Source of the DNA: Candidatus Sodaliphilus limicaballi
GTDB lineage: Bacteria > Bacteroidota > Bacteroidia > Bacteroidales > Muribaculaceae
Direction: 5' to 3'
DNA length: 27,070 nucleotides
Assembly (NCBI GenBank): GCA_018065815.1
Contig: JAGHSP010000308.1
Coordinates: forward strand, 1-27,070
The notes beneath the pieces were generated by a model. The model saw nothing but the letters and a program-made list of their open reading frames with translations, ran no database searches and was not told where the DNA came from. Both the position numbers and the translations under genes were made by a program. Below are positions 7,403-16,436 of the stretch, piece after piece; the first letter of the stretch is position 1; the number at the start of each line of letters is the position of its first letter.

Positions 7403-7434
7403 ATTGCCGTGTTGATATAATAGGTTTAACTTTG
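7403..7434 (+). promoter_or_regulatory. Promoter of the porin-imelysin-diheme-CcsBA operon
   Basis: TAACTTTG at 7427-7434 matches the Bacteroidota -7 element. ATTG at 7403-7406 stands 20 bases upstream in the -33 place, one base off TTTG. Transcription would begin about 22 bases before the ATG at 7460. A degenerate copy of the palindrome seen at 7279 and 14020 (bases 7387-7404) overlaps the -33 region. Confidence 0.65.
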
Positions 7435-7459
7435 CCCTCAAAAAAACAAAATACACAAA

Positions 7460-8833
7460 ATGATAAGAAAACTTACTTTATGCATCATGCTGATAATTGC
7501 AGCAGCAACGGCCCAAGCTCAAAGCGAAAGTCCGGTTATCAGCATCGACACCACTCGTGTGAACAAGTTCGTCAATGCCCTGTCGCGTCTGAGCCTGGGA
7601 GGCTATGGCGAGGCTGTGATGACACGCAACTTCTACAGTCAGAGTTTCAACCGCTACAATGCTCCTGAGCGCTACAAAAACGACGGCAGCCATGGTCGTT
7701 TTGACCTGCCACATGTTACAATAAGTCTGGGCTTTGACTTCGGCAAAGGCTGGACACTGGGGTCAGAGTTGGAATTTGAGCACGGCGGCACCGAGACTGC
7801 CGTGGAGATTGAGGCCGAGGAAGCTGGCGAATATGAAGCCGAGACCGAGAAGGGCGGTGAGGTAGCGCTGGAGCAGTTATGGCTCAACAAGGCGTTCCTG
7901 GGCGGCAAGTTGAACATCAAGGCCGGCGAGATTATTGTCCCCGTGGGCTTTGCCAACGCCCACCACGAGCCCCTCAACTTCTTCACTTGCTATCGTCCCG
8001 AGGGCGAAGCGACCATCCTGCCCAACACTTGGCACCAGCTGGGTATCTCGGTGTGGGGACGCGTCAATGACTGGAAATATGAGGCACAATTCCTGTCTGG
8101 ACTCAATTCTGAGAGCTTCACTGGCGAGAAATTTGTACATCAGGGAGCTACCAGCCCCTATGAGTTTAAGGTAGCCAACTGCTATGCCGGAGCTGCAAGA
8201 GTCGACAACTATTCGGTTCCAGGACTGCGGATAGGACTCAGCGGTTACTATGGTTATACCTTCCGCAACTCCATCAAGGACCCAGGAGCCTCTTACGACG
8301 ATGTGAAAGGCGCACTGGCAATCGTGGCGGGCGACTTTGAACTGAAACGCTGGAACTGGATTGTGCGCGGCAGCATCGACTATGCACACCTCGGCGACGC
8401 CGACCGCATCTCAGAGTACAACAAGGCTAATTCAACCCACCACAAGTACCAGGACGGCAACCCATTCCACAATACCAACATTGGCAGCAGTGCACTGTCT
8501 TACAGCATTGAAGCAGGATATGACCTGTTTTCACAGGTTAGAAAACTGAAAGACAAGCAGAGGTTCTACCTGTTTGGCCGTTACGAGCACTATAACACAA
8601 TGGCAACTGGCACCTACAAGAGCCAGTATCGCCACTGTGCACCCTATCGTGCCGTTGTGGGCTTCAACTATCACCCCATCAAGCAGATTGTTGTGAAGGG
8701 CGAGTATTCTTACCGCTACTTCAAGAGTCCCAATAACAATGGCCTCAACCCTGATAGTCCATTGTATGTTCAACCATTTAACAACGAGCCAAGCATCAGC
8801 TTGAGCATTGCCTATCAGGCATGGTTCTTATAA
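7460..8833 (+). CDS. Outer-membrane beta-barrel porin-like protein
   Basis: The 457-residue protein has a signal peptide (MIRKLTLCIMLIIAAATAQA, cleavage likely after residue 20). It is then built of alternating amphipathic strands with many aromatic residues, for example LGGYGEAVMTRNFY, VTISLGFDFGKGWTLGSELE, LNIKAGEIIVPVGFANAHHE and, at the end, PSISLSIAYQAWFL. This fits a phosphate-selective-porin-like (OprO/OprP-type) outer-membrane barrel. An acidic insert around residues 110-135 (Glu-rich, ETAVEIEAEEAGEYEAETEK) may be a loop that binds cations. It is the first gene of an operon with imelysin and di-heme lipoproteins, so it may give the substrate of that system access to the periplasm. Substrate choice is not visible. 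A close relative of TonB-dependent receptors is excluded by size and the absence of a plug domain. Confidence 0.8.
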   Translation: MIRKLTLCIMLIIAAATAQAQSESPVISIDTTRVNKFVNALSRLSLGGYGEAVMTRNFYSQSFNRYNAPERYKNDGSHGRFDLPHVTISLGFDFGKGWTLGSELEFEHGGTETAVEIEAEEAGEYEAETEKGGEVALEQLWLNKAFLGGKLNIKAGEIIVPVGFANAHHEPLNFFTCYRPEGEATILPNTWHQLGISVWGRVNDWKYEAQFLSGLNSESFTGEKFVHQGATSPYEFKVANCYAGAARVDNYSVPGLRIGLSGYYGYTFRNSIKDPGASYDDVKGALAIVAGDFELKRWNWIVRGSIDYAHLGDADRISEYNKANSTHHKYQDGNPFHNTNIGSSALSYSIEAGYDLFSQVRKLKDKQRFYLFGRYEHYNTMATGTYKSQYRHCAPYRAVVGFNYHPIKQIVVKGEYSYRYFKSPNNNGLNPDSPLYVQPFNNEPSISLSIAYQAWFL

Positions 8834-8877
8834 TTCACAAAACCCCACACATTAATTAACACATTAATATAATTATT

Positions 8878-10071
8878 ATGAGAAAGTTCAAAATCTATTC
8901 AATCGCCCTCATGATGGGCGCAACAGCATGCGGCTTAGCCTCATGTTCAAGCAATGATGACCCTGGTAAAGAAATTATTACAGGCGAACAGAAGGCACTT
9001 GACGCAGCATGCGCACAGTGGCGCGTGGCTCGTGCCCACTGGGAGCATTCAGAGGCATTCCTCTTTGGCGCTGCCGACGAGTATTCAATCGACCCTCACA
9101 CCGATACATGGCCTGTAGAGCAGGCAGCACTGGCAGGAGTGCTTCGTGATGCTTCTATCATGGGCGACATCGACAACAAGGTCAAGCAGCTCAACTCGGG
9201 CCTGCTGGGTTATCATGGTATAGAATATGTGCTGTTCCGCAGTGGCCAGCCCCGCGACATCAGCCAAATCACAGACCTTGAATATAAATATGTGTGCGCC
9301 GTTGCCAACGACCTATACCAGGCTACATGCGTGCTGCAGACAACATGGGAAGGAGCTAAGAGCGGCACACGATATGATATAGCCATGAACTACCTGCGCT
9401 CGCACAATGCGCTGGATAACGAGGGTAATGTGACTGACGAGGGCTTGAGTTACAAGAACTTTGGTTCTGTATTCAAGAACACACCCTCTGAAGACTATAA
9501 AAGCGACCTTGACGCGACCATACAGATTATAGAAGGAGCCCGCAACATCATCAACGAGGTGGGTGGCTCTAAAATAGGCATGCCGTGGTCTGACGAGGAC
9601 CCTTCTTACATCGAGTCACCGTTTGCCTATAACAGCATCGTGGATTTCTATGACAACATCGCAGGGTGCAAGAATGCCCTCTATGGCGGTGTTGATGCCA
9701 AAGTGCCTGACAGCAAATCGCTCATCTACTTCTGCCTCAACGCCGGCAACTCCACGCTAAAATCTCAGGCACAAACCGTGCAGACCAAGCTGGATGCAGC
9801 ATTGCAAAAAATAGACAACATGAAGAAACCGTTTGTCAACAACTACAAGGATGACTCGGCCAAGGCCGCTATCGATGCCCTTGACGAGCTGGATGGAGCA
9901 CTCGGTGCAATGGAAAACACCCTGAAGACCTATGCCGGCAATGCAACCGTAGAGAACCAATGCAAGGTAATAAATGCCAACTATGTTGACAATGTGGTTG
10001 TCAAGACTTACACCGCACTATGCAACAACGCCGAACAACTTTACAACGCAATAAAAGCTATCAAGAAATGA
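8878..10071 (+). CDS. Imelysin-family lipoprotein
   Basis: The 397-residue protein has a lipoprotein signal (LASC, lipidated Cys at residue 23), then the imelysin/peptidase M75 helical domain. The family's GxHxxE motif is present as G111-Y-H113-G-I-E116 in GLLGYHGIEYVLFRS, preceded by AQWRVARAHWEHSEAFLFGA and the DTWP segment typical of imelysins. Family members (ICMP, IrpA, Algp7, EfeO) are periplasmic or surface proteins tied to iron uptake and usually regulated by iron; most are not proteases. It lies 44 bases after the porin and overlaps the next gene by ATGA. With the di-heme protein it probably forms a periplasmic pair. Whether it binds iron, and in which oxidation state, cannot be told here. 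Confidence 0.9.
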   Translation: MRKFKIYSIALMMGATACGLASCSSNDDPGKEIITGEQKALDAACAQWRVARAHWEHSEAFLFGAADEYSIDPHTDTWPVEQAALAGVLRDASIMGDIDNKVKQLNSGLLGYHGIEYVLFRSGQPRDISQITDLEYKYVCAVANDLYQATCVLQTTWEGAKSGTRYDIAMNYLRSHNALDNEGNVTDEGLSYKNFGSVFKNTPSEDYKSDLDATIQIIEGARNIINEVGGSKIGMPWSDEDPSYIESPFAYNSIVDFYDNIAGCKNALYGGVDAKVPDSKSLIYFCLNAGNSTLKSQAQTVQTKLDAALQKIDNMKKPFVNNYKDDSAKAAIDALDELDGALGAMENTLKTYAGNATVENQCKVINANYVDNVVVKTYTALCNNAEQLYNAIKAIKK

Positions 10072-11750
10072 TAAAGAAAACATTATACATGGGCACCATG
10101 GCGATTGCAATGATGGCAATCTCATCGTGTGCCGACGACTCAACAAAGGGACTATCGTGGGAGATAGGTGACGGTTCTGAGATAGAATATCCCGAGGACT
10201 ACTATGCCGGTGGCAAGCTGGGTACTACCACCAATAACTCTTCGACTGCCTACAAGCAACCCACACTGGCTGTTGAGAATGCGGGTATGGTGGCAGCCTT
10301 CAACGAGGGAGAGTATCTCTTTGAGAAAAACTTCAACACCAATACCGAAGGTGCATTCCACGGTTTAGGCCCGGTGTATGTGCGCCCCGGCTGCCTCTAT
10401 TGCCACCCCGGCTATGGTCACGGTGCACGCCAGAACACCTATGCAGCCAACCTGCAACGCAACGGCTACCTGCTAGTCATCTACGACAAACTCACCGACG
10501 CCTACATACGCTCGGTTGCTGGCATGCCACAAACTGGTGCAGTAAAACCCTTCAAGGCGCCCATCGACGAGACTCAAATCAACATTGCATGGAACAACTA
10601 TACCGACGAGTGGGGAAACAAGTTTGACGACGGTGAGACCTACAACCTTACCTATCCCGATGTTACCATTCCTGCCAGTGCCTACTATGCGCCCGTGTAT
10701 GTGCAACGCGATGGTAAGGATGTGGAGATTGCAGCAGCCGACTATGACAATAACATCGAGGTGCGTCTGGAGTCAACCATCGGCATCTATGGTACAGGTC
10801 TGCTCGACGCGATTACTGACGAGGACATCACAGCCCAGTGGAAGGCCGAGTCGCCATTTGTAACGCTCAATCCTGCCATGTGGGACCAGGCGACAAACAC
10901 ATGGAAGAGCTATTACAGCAACTCAAAGCAAGGCGACGGCACCAAGTATGTGCGCCGCTACACCTACGCATTGAGTCGCGGTCCGCTACTCGATGCCGCA
11001 GGTGCCAACGCTATATGGAACATTACCAATGTGACCCGCTCTGACCGCCGTTACCACTACCTTGACCTCGCAGGCAAGTACTATGCCGAGAAGTCATCAA
11101 AGGATCCCGAGGTACAGGCAGGCTTCACCGAGTACATCAACATGGTAGACCCCGCCAAGGCTCATCCCGAGTGGCACACTGGCAACCTTGAGAGCGACAT
11201 CAAGACATACCTCACAAGCCAGACGCTCGATGCCGAGATGACCGACTCGCAATACAAGAACCTGATGATATGGCATCGTGGTCTCGCAGTTCCTGCTGCC
11301 CGCAACACCACAACCGACGACTTCAAGGCCGGCAAGGAACTATTCTCACAGATAGGCTGTGCCGCATGCCATCGTCCCAGCTGGACAACCGGCAGCGACG
11401 AGATACACGATCCCAACCTGATGTTTGGCAACGTTGACATGCCCCGCTATCCTTACCAGAAGATTTGGCCTTACACCGACATGGTGCAGCACCGCTTGTT
11501 CATGAAGAACGACATACGCACTGGCTGGTGCCGCACTACCCCGCTGTGGGGCCGAGGTCTGGCAAGCAAATGCGGCTCGGGAACCGAGCGCATGCACGAC
11601 TGCCGTGCCCGCAATGTGATTGAGGCCATTATGTGGCACGGTTGCACTGCCGAGGGTGGCAAGAGCGATGCCTATGAGACTGTTGTGAAATTCCGAAAGT
11701 TAACCAAGAAACAGCGTGACCAAATCGTATATTTCATCGAATCTATCTAA
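10068..11750 (+). CDS. Di-heme oxidoreductase-family lipoprotein
   Basis: Start chosen at the ATG at 10068, which overlaps the imelysin stop (ATGA) and gives a proper lipoprotein signal MIKKTLYMGTMAIAMMAISS with lipidated Cys at residue 21. A longer in-frame start 48 bases upstream would lie inside imelysin and spoil the signal. The mature 560-residue protein has two c-type heme sites, C109-LY-C112-H113 and C431-AA-C434-H435. Its architecture matches the DUF1111/di-heme oxidoreductase (thiol oxidoreductase-like) family often found beside imelysins. It would sit in the periplasm, anchored to a membrane, and pass electrons to or from iron or a partner protein. Heme attachment needs a cytochrome c synthase, and CcsBA is encoded next. 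The reaction itself is unknown for this family. Confidence 0.88.
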   Translation: MIKKTLYMGTMAIAMMAISSCADDSTKGLSWEIGDGSEIEYPEDYYAGGKLGTTTNNSSTAYKQPTLAVENAGMVAAFNEGEYLFEKNFNTNTEGAFHGLGPVYVRPGCLYCHPGYGHGARQNTYAANLQRNGYLLVIYDKLTDAYIRSVAGMPQTGAVKPFKAPIDETQINIAWNNYTDEWGNKFDDGETYNLTYPDVTIPASAYYAPVYVQRDGKDVEIAAADYDNNIEVRLESTIGIYGTGLLDAITDEDITAQWKAESPFVTLNPAMWDQATNTWKSYYSNSKQGDGTKYVRRYTYALSRGPLLDAAGANAIWNITNVTRSDRRYHYLDLAGKYYAEKSSKDPEVQAGFTEYINMVDPAKAHPEWHTGNLESDIKTYLTSQTLDAEMTDSQYKNLMIWHRGLAVPAARNTTTDDFKAGKELFSQIGCAACHRPSWTTGSDEIHDPNLMFGNVDMPRYPYQKIWPYTDMVQHRLFMKNDIRTGWCRTTPLWGRGLASKCGSGTERMHDCRARNVIEAIMWHGCTAEGGKSDAYETVVKFRKLTKKQRDQIVYFIESI

Positions 11751-13932
11751 AACCCTGATACTATCCCTGTACACACTGCTCATAGTGTGTATGGGGGTAG
11801 CTACCATAATCGAGAAGATTCAGGGTCAAAACTATGTACACGACACGATTTACGGGTCGTGGTGGTTCATTGCGCTATGGGCATTGCTCGCTATCATGGC
11901 CCTGGCTTTTATTGTACAAAAAAGAGTACACAAGAGATGTGCAGTGTTCTTGCTGCATGTCTCGTTTGTCGTGATGCTGGCAGGAGCACTCACCACGCAT
12001 CTCACAGCCCAGAGCGGCACGCTACACTTGAGAACGGGCAAGAGCGTGAACACATTTAAGGGTAAAGACTGCACAATGCAAGAGTTGCCATTTGACATAA
12101 CGCTTACTCGCTTTGAAATAGTTACCTACCCAGGCTCGGATGCAGTGATGGACTACCGTTGCCACATCACCGTCACACACGACGATGCCACTGATAGCAT
12201 AAGTGTGTCTATGAACAACATAGGCCGTGCGGCTGGCTACCGTTTCTACCAGTCGGCTTACGACTCCGACCTACAAGGAACCCAGCTGCTGGTAGCCCAC
12301 GACCCCTACGGCATCGCAATCACCTACACAGGCTATGTCTTGCTACTGATAGGCCTGCTGTGGACCATGTTTTCTCGGCACACACGCATCAGGCAACTGT
12401 ATCGCACGGCTACCAAGCCGCTGGTAATAGCAGCGCTATGCATCACTACTGCAGTTAATGCCTATGGAGCCGACATTACACCTGTCTCGAGCGAGATAGC
12501 TCACGAGTTTGGCAAGGTTGTGGTCCTTTACAACGGCCGCCTGTGCCCCATCAATACCGCAGCTACCGAGTTTGTCACCAAGTTGAGTGGCAAGCCGCAG
12601 TGGAACGGTTATTCGGCCGATGAGATATTCACGAGCTGGATGATTTATTACACCGAGTGGGAACAACAACCGCTCATCCGCGTCAAGAATGCCCAGGTGC
12701 AGCACATCCTGGGCATCGACGACCAGTGGGCATCGGTTAGAGACTTTTACAACGCCGATAATTCATACAAACTCAACGGCAAGGCCAACGACCCTGCGCT
12801 TGACGATGCCACGCGCAAAGCAATGCGCGAGGCCGACGAGAAGATACAGGTAGTTACAATGTTCTACAACAGCGAGATGCTGCACATGTTTCCACTGGCC
12901 GACCCGTCAAACAAGGCCAAACTCACATGGCACACACCCGGCAGTACAGAGTTGCCATTGGGCACACCTGTGGCTGAATTCCAGTTTATCAACCACGCTA
13001 TGGACAAGCTTGTGGAAAACATGCTGGTCAACAACGAGGAAGGGGCCAAGCTGATTATTGCGAAAATAAAACTCTTCCAGAAGGAGAAGGCCGGCGATGT
13101 GCTGCCGTCACCCACCATGGTGCGCCTTGAGGTAGCGTACAACTCATTGCTCTCGGCACGCTGGGTGGTATTCTTGTGCCTCACACTGAGTTTGTTGTTC
13201 TGTTTTACACTTTTTGCCAACAAACAGGGCCGTGTCATAAACGCCATGCAACAGGCATATATCTTTGCCCAAGCCATTTTTCTCACCACCATGTTTGTGA
13301 TGCGCTGGGCCATAAGCGGGCACATACCCATGAGCAACGGATATGAGACAATGCTCTTCATGTCATGGATCACGCTCATTATCACCATCGCAGTGATGCA
13401 CCGAGTACCAGTGATGACAACCTTTGGCCCACTGGTGTCGTCACTGTGCATGCTTGTATCGATGCTGGCAGTGGGCAGCCCTCAAATCACCCTCCTCATG
13501 CCTGTGTTACAGTCGCCATTACTCTCCATACACGTGGCACTGGTCATGATAGCCTACGCCCTACTCGCCCTCATCACACTCATTTCCGTTCAAGGCCTGA
13601 TACAAGCATCTCTCCTCCGATCACCCGGAGAGATTGAGAGGAGCACCGCCCTGTCGCAACTCTTGCTTTATCCTGCCGTGACACTGCTTGCAATGGGAAT
13701 CTTTGTGGGTGCCGTATGGGCCAATGTGTCATGGGGCACTTACTGGTCATGGGACCCTAAGGAGACATGGGCGCTGATAACGCTGATGATTTATGCAGTC
13801 CCGTTGCACAAGTCGTTCATGCCATCGTCACCTGTGAAGTTCCATATTTTTGTACTCGCTTCGTTCCTCGCGGTGTTGATGACCTACTTTGGCGTCAATT
13901 ATTTCCTATCGGGAATGCATTCATACGCATAA
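11716..13932 (+). CDS. ccsBA: CcsBA cytochrome c synthase (ResB-CcsA fusion)
   Basis: This 738-residue membrane protein joins a ResB/CcsB-like N-terminal half (first membrane segments about residues 10-85, then a periplasmic domain up to about 465) to a CcsA half with several membrane segments. The heme-handling WWD motif is present near residues 670-690 as WANVSWGTYWSWDPKETW. Flanking His residues lie in SIHVALVMIAY before it and AVPLHKS after it. In system II cytochrome c maturation the fused protein exports heme and attaches it to CxxCH motifs. The start is a GTG at 11716 inside the di-heme gene (35-base overlap). No ATG lies upstream of the first membrane segment, so GTG is preferred. Its position directly after a di-heme protein suggests a dedicated synthase for that protein. 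Confidence 0.9.
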   Translation: MTKSYISSNLSKTLILSLYTLLIVCMGVATIIEKIQGQNYVHDTIYGSWWFIALWALLAIMALAFIVQKRVHKRCAVFLLHVSFVVMLAGALTTHLTAQSGTLHLRTGKSVNTFKGKDCTMQELPFDITLTRFEIVTYPGSDAVMDYRCHITVTHDDATDSISVSMNNIGRAAGYRFYQSAYDSDLQGTQLLVAHDPYGIAITYTGYVLLLIGLLWTMFSRHTRIRQLYRTATKPLVIAALCITTAVNAYGADITPVSSEIAHEFGKVVVLYNGRLCPINTAATEFVTKLSGKPQWNGYSADEIFTSWMIYYTEWEQQPLIRVKNAQVQHILGIDDQWASVRDFYNADNSYKLNGKANDPALDDATRKAMREADEKIQVVTMFYNSEMLHMFPLADPSNKAKLTWHTPGSTELPLGTPVAEFQFINHAMDKLVENMLVNNEEGAKLIIAKIKLFQKEKAGDVLPSPTMVRLEVAYNSLLSARWVVFLCLTLSLLFCFTLFANKQGRVINAMQQAYIFAQAIFLTTMFVMRWAISGHIPMSNGYETMLFMSWITLIITIAVMHRVPVMTTFGPLVSSLCMLVSMLAVGSPQITLLMPVLQSPLLSIHVALVMIAYALLALITLISVQGLIQASLLRSPGEIERSTALSQLLLYPAVTLLAMGIFVGAVWANVSWGTYWSWDPKETWALITLMIYAVPLHKSFMPSSPVKFHIFVLASFLAVLMTYFGVNYFLSGMHSYA

Positions 13933-13944
13933 TACCCACAACAT

Positions 13945-13985
13945 CTCCCCCTTTGTCTGGTAGCTTTTTACTTGCAAAGGGGGAG
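13945..13985 (+). terminator. Hairpin between ccsBA and feoAB, probable terminator
   Basis: CTCCCCCTTTG (13945-13955) pairs perfectly with CAAAGGGGGAG (13975-13985) over 11 bp around a 19-base loop. It begins 12 bases after the ccsBA stop and is followed by GCTTTGTCT, which is only weakly U-rich. It lies between the ccsBA operon and the feoAB promoter, as a terminator should. The long loop leaves an attenuator or RNA-stability role possible. Confidence 0.6.
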
Positions 13986-14019
13986 GCTTTGTCTCAAAAT
14001 ACAGCCCATAGGCAACAAA

Positions 14020-14037
14020 ATACCTATAATTAGGTAT
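14020..14037. promoter_or_regulatory. Palindromic operator upstream of feoAB, NarL-like 7-2-7
   Basis: The bases are ATACCTATAATTAGGTAT: perfect 7-bp arms ATACCTA/TAGGTAT around TAAT. As heptamers, TACCTAT-AA-TTAGGTA contains TACCTAT (full match to TACYYMT) and, inverted, TACCTAA (six of seven), separated by 2 bp, the layout of high-affinity NarL/NarP-type sites. It ends 22 bases before the TAACTTTG box and replaces the -33 element, so an activator role is favoured. The site nearly repeats the one in front of the RIC-LuxR gene. Confidence 0.65.
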
Positions 14038-14059
14038 CAATCCTTTGGTAAAATTGCTG

Positions 14060-14067
14060 TAACTTTG
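14060..14067 (+). promoter_or_regulatory. -7 box of the feoAB promoter
   Basis: TAACTTTG matches TAnnTTTG and lies 23 bases before the ATG at 14091. No TTTG lies 19-21 bases upstream; that position falls at the edge of the palindrome at 14020-14037. This is what an activator-dependent promoter would look like. Confidence 0.65.
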
Positions 14068-14090
14068 TAAGTTGAAAAGAAGACACTATA

Positions 14091-16436
14091 ATGAGACATC
14101 TAGATAATGAACAAATAGGCGCTGTGGTGCGCGTGGTCAAGGTGCACGGCTCGGGAGCATTTCGCCAGCGACTGCTGGAGATGGGCTTCGTGAAAGGAGC
14201 CGAGGTGACCGTGCTCAAAAACGCCCCCCTGCGCGACCCTGTGGAGTACATGATTCTGGGCTCGCACATCTCGCTCCGCCACAGCGAGGCTGCACAAGTC
14301 GAGGTGTGTGACCTGGCCGAGGAAATCGCTGATAACCCTTACAATGGCACCACCGACACGCTTGTCGATGAAATGGATCCGCTGGCCGACAACGTGCTGC
14401 GGGTGGCCCTCGTGGGCAACCCCAACTGCGGCAAGACATCGCTGTTCAACTATGTCACCGGAGCAAAGGAGAAGGTGGGGAACTATGGCGGCGTGACAGT
14501 AGATAGCAAGACCGGCAGCTTCAACATCGACGGCCGTAACGTCGAACTCGTGGACTTGCCAGGCACTTACTCGCTCACCGAGTATTCGCCCGAGGAAATG
14601 TATGTGCGCACCTTCATGCGCGACAACCACCCCGATGCCATTCTCAACATCGTCGATGCCGGCAACCTGGAGCGCAACCTCTACCTCACCACGCAGATTA
14701 TGGACATGAACGTGCCCATAGTGATTGCACTCAACATGTGGGACGAGTTTGAGCGCAGCGGCGACACGCTCGACATCGATGCCCTGAGCCGCCTGCTCGG
14801 AGCCACCGTCATCCCCATCACTGCCCGCAACGGCAAGGGTGTGGACAAGGTGCTTGGGGCAGTGATGCATGCCATCGACAACAGCGAGCACAAGACAGTG
14901 CACAAGAACGTCAACTATGGCGACTCCATCGAGAAAGCACTCCTTTCTCTCGAAGCAATGGCACCCGGTCTCAACCGCTACACCTTGCTCAAAGTCCTTG
15001 AAAACGACTCGCACGCACAGCAAGAACTGCACCTGGGACGCACCGAGGAGCAGGCACATGCCGCTATCGACCGAGCCACACAACTGCGTGCCGACATCGA
15101 GCGCGAATATAACGACGACATCGTGAGCGTGGTGAGCGACCTCAAATATGGTTTTGTGCGCGGAGCGCTGGCCGAGGTGCTCACACCCAATCCCCAGAGC
15201 GACAAGTCCAAGCTGGGCTATGCACTCGACGTGGTGCTCACCAACCGATGGCTGGGCCTACCAGTGCTGTTCCTGCTCATGTGGTTCGTGTTCCAGACCA
15301 CCTTCACCGTGGGCGCCTATCCGCAAGAGTGGATTGACCAGGGCGTGGCATGGTTTGGCAACTGGATAGCAACGCTCATGCCCGAGGGCACCCTGCGTGA
15401 CCTCGTGGTCGACGGCATAATAGCCGGTGTGGGCGGTGTGCTGGTGTTCTTGCCCAACATCCTCATCCTGTTCTTCTTCATCTCGTTGCTCGAGGACAGC
15501 GGTTACATGGCACGCGCTGCGTTTATCGTGGACCGCATCATGCACCGCATAGGGCTGCACGGCAAGTCGTTTATCCCCTACCTCATAGGCTTCGGGTGCG
15601 GTGTGCCAGCCATCATGGCCACACGCACGCTCGAGAACCGCCGCGACCGCATCATCACCATCCTCACCGTGCCCTTCATGTCGTGCTCGGCACGTCTGCC
15701 GGTGTATCTGCTGCTGGTGAGCGCATTCTTCACCGCTAACCAGGGCATGGTGCTCATGAGCCTCTACCTCGTGGGTATAGCCATGGCTGCCATCAGTGCC
15801 ATCCTGCTCAGCAAGACAGTGTTGAAGCACGACCACACGCAGTTCGTGATGGAACTGCCGCCCTACCGCATGCCCACCGCACGCAACGCCACCCTGCACA
15901 TGTGGAGCAAGGGGTCGCAATACCTGCGCAAGATGGGTACTGTCATCCTTGCCGCGTCCATCATCGTGTGGGCGTTGGGCTACTTCCCCCGTCACGAGGG
16001 AATGACCCAGCAGGAGCAGGTGGAGAACTCGTTCATGGGACGCATGGGCAAAGCCATCGAACCCGTTGTAGAACCCCTTGGATTTAACTGGCAGATGGGC
16101 GTGAGCATGCTCACAGGTGCCGCTGCCAAGGAAATCGTGGTCTCTACCATGGGAGTACTCTACACCGGCGAGCATGCCGATGAAGACTCATCGACACTCA
16201 AAGCCAAACTGCAAACGGCAACCGACGAGCAGGGCAACAAGCAGTTCACCCCCATTGTGGCTTACTCGTTCATGCTCTTCGTGTTGCTCTACTTCCCCTG
16301 CATCGCTGCCCTAGCGGCAATCAGGCGAGAGGCGGGAACCAAGTGGATGATCTTTGAAATCATCTACACCACCGGCATGGCTTGGCTTGTTTCGTTCATT
16401 TTCTATCAATCAGCAACTTTCATCCAGTCATTATGA
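14091..16436 (+). CDS. feoB: FeoA-FeoB fusion ferrous iron transporter
   Basis: The 781-residue protein starts with a FeoA-type SH3-like domain (about residues 1-75, with FRQRLLEMGFVKGAEVTVLK and DPVEYMILGSHISLR). The FeoB G-domain follows: G1 GNPNCGKT at residues 109-116, G2 Thr in GGVTVDSKTG, G3 DLPGTYSL, and G4 NMWDE. The membrane core has two gate regions, including PYLIGFGCGVPAIMATRTLE and VPFMSCSARLPVYLLL, and a C-terminal set of helices. FeoB imports Fe2+ across the inner membrane under GTP control; FeoA fusions are common in Bacteroidota. A palindromic operator sits before its promoter. It overlaps the small Cys-rich gene by ATGA, and all key motifs are kept. Confidence 0.96.
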   Translation: MRHLDNEQIGAVVRVVKVHGSGAFRQRLLEMGFVKGAEVTVLKNAPLRDPVEYMILGSHISLRHSEAAQVEVCDLAEEIADNPYNGTTDTLVDEMDPLADNVLRVALVGNPNCGKTSLFNYVTGAKEKVGNYGGVTVDSKTGSFNIDGRNVELVDLPGTYSLTEYSPEEMYVRTFMRDNHPDAILNIVDAGNLERNLYLTTQIMDMNVPIVIALNMWDEFERSGDTLDIDALSRLLGATVIPITARNGKGVDKVLGAVMHAIDNSEHKTVHKNVNYGDSIEKALLSLEAMAPGLNRYTLLKVLENDSHAQQELHLGRTEEQAHAAIDRATQLRADIEREYNDDIVSVVSDLKYGFVRGALAEVLTPNPQSDKSKLGYALDVVLTNRWLGLPVLFLLMWFVFQTTFTVGAYPQEWIDQGVAWFGNWIATLMPEGTLRDLVVDGIIAGVGGVLVFLPNILILFFFISLLEDSGYMARAAFIVDRIMHRIGLHGKSFIPYLIGFGCGVPAIMATRTLENRRDRIITILTVPFMSCSARLPVYLLLVSAFFTANQGMVLMSLYLVGIAMAAISAILLSKTVLKHDHTQFVMELPPYRMPTARNATLHMWSKGSQYLRKMGTVILAASIIVWALGYFPRHEGMTQQEQVENSFMGRMGKAIEPVVEPLGFNWQMGVSMLTGAAAKEIVVSTMGVLYTGEHADEDSSTLKAKLQTATDEQGNKQFTPIVAYSFMLFVLLYFPCIAALAAIRREAGTKWMIFEIIYTTGMAWLVSFIFYQSATFIQSL

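Noticed and set aside
14100..15083. Long minus-strand open frame of 327 codons inside feoAB
   Set aside because: It mirrors the codon structure of feoB, is His/Val-rich and has no recognisable domain; a shadow of a well-supported gene.
15258..16175. Second long minus-strand open frame opposite feoB
   Set aside because: Same reason: biased His/Glu composition, no domain, fully covered by feoB.
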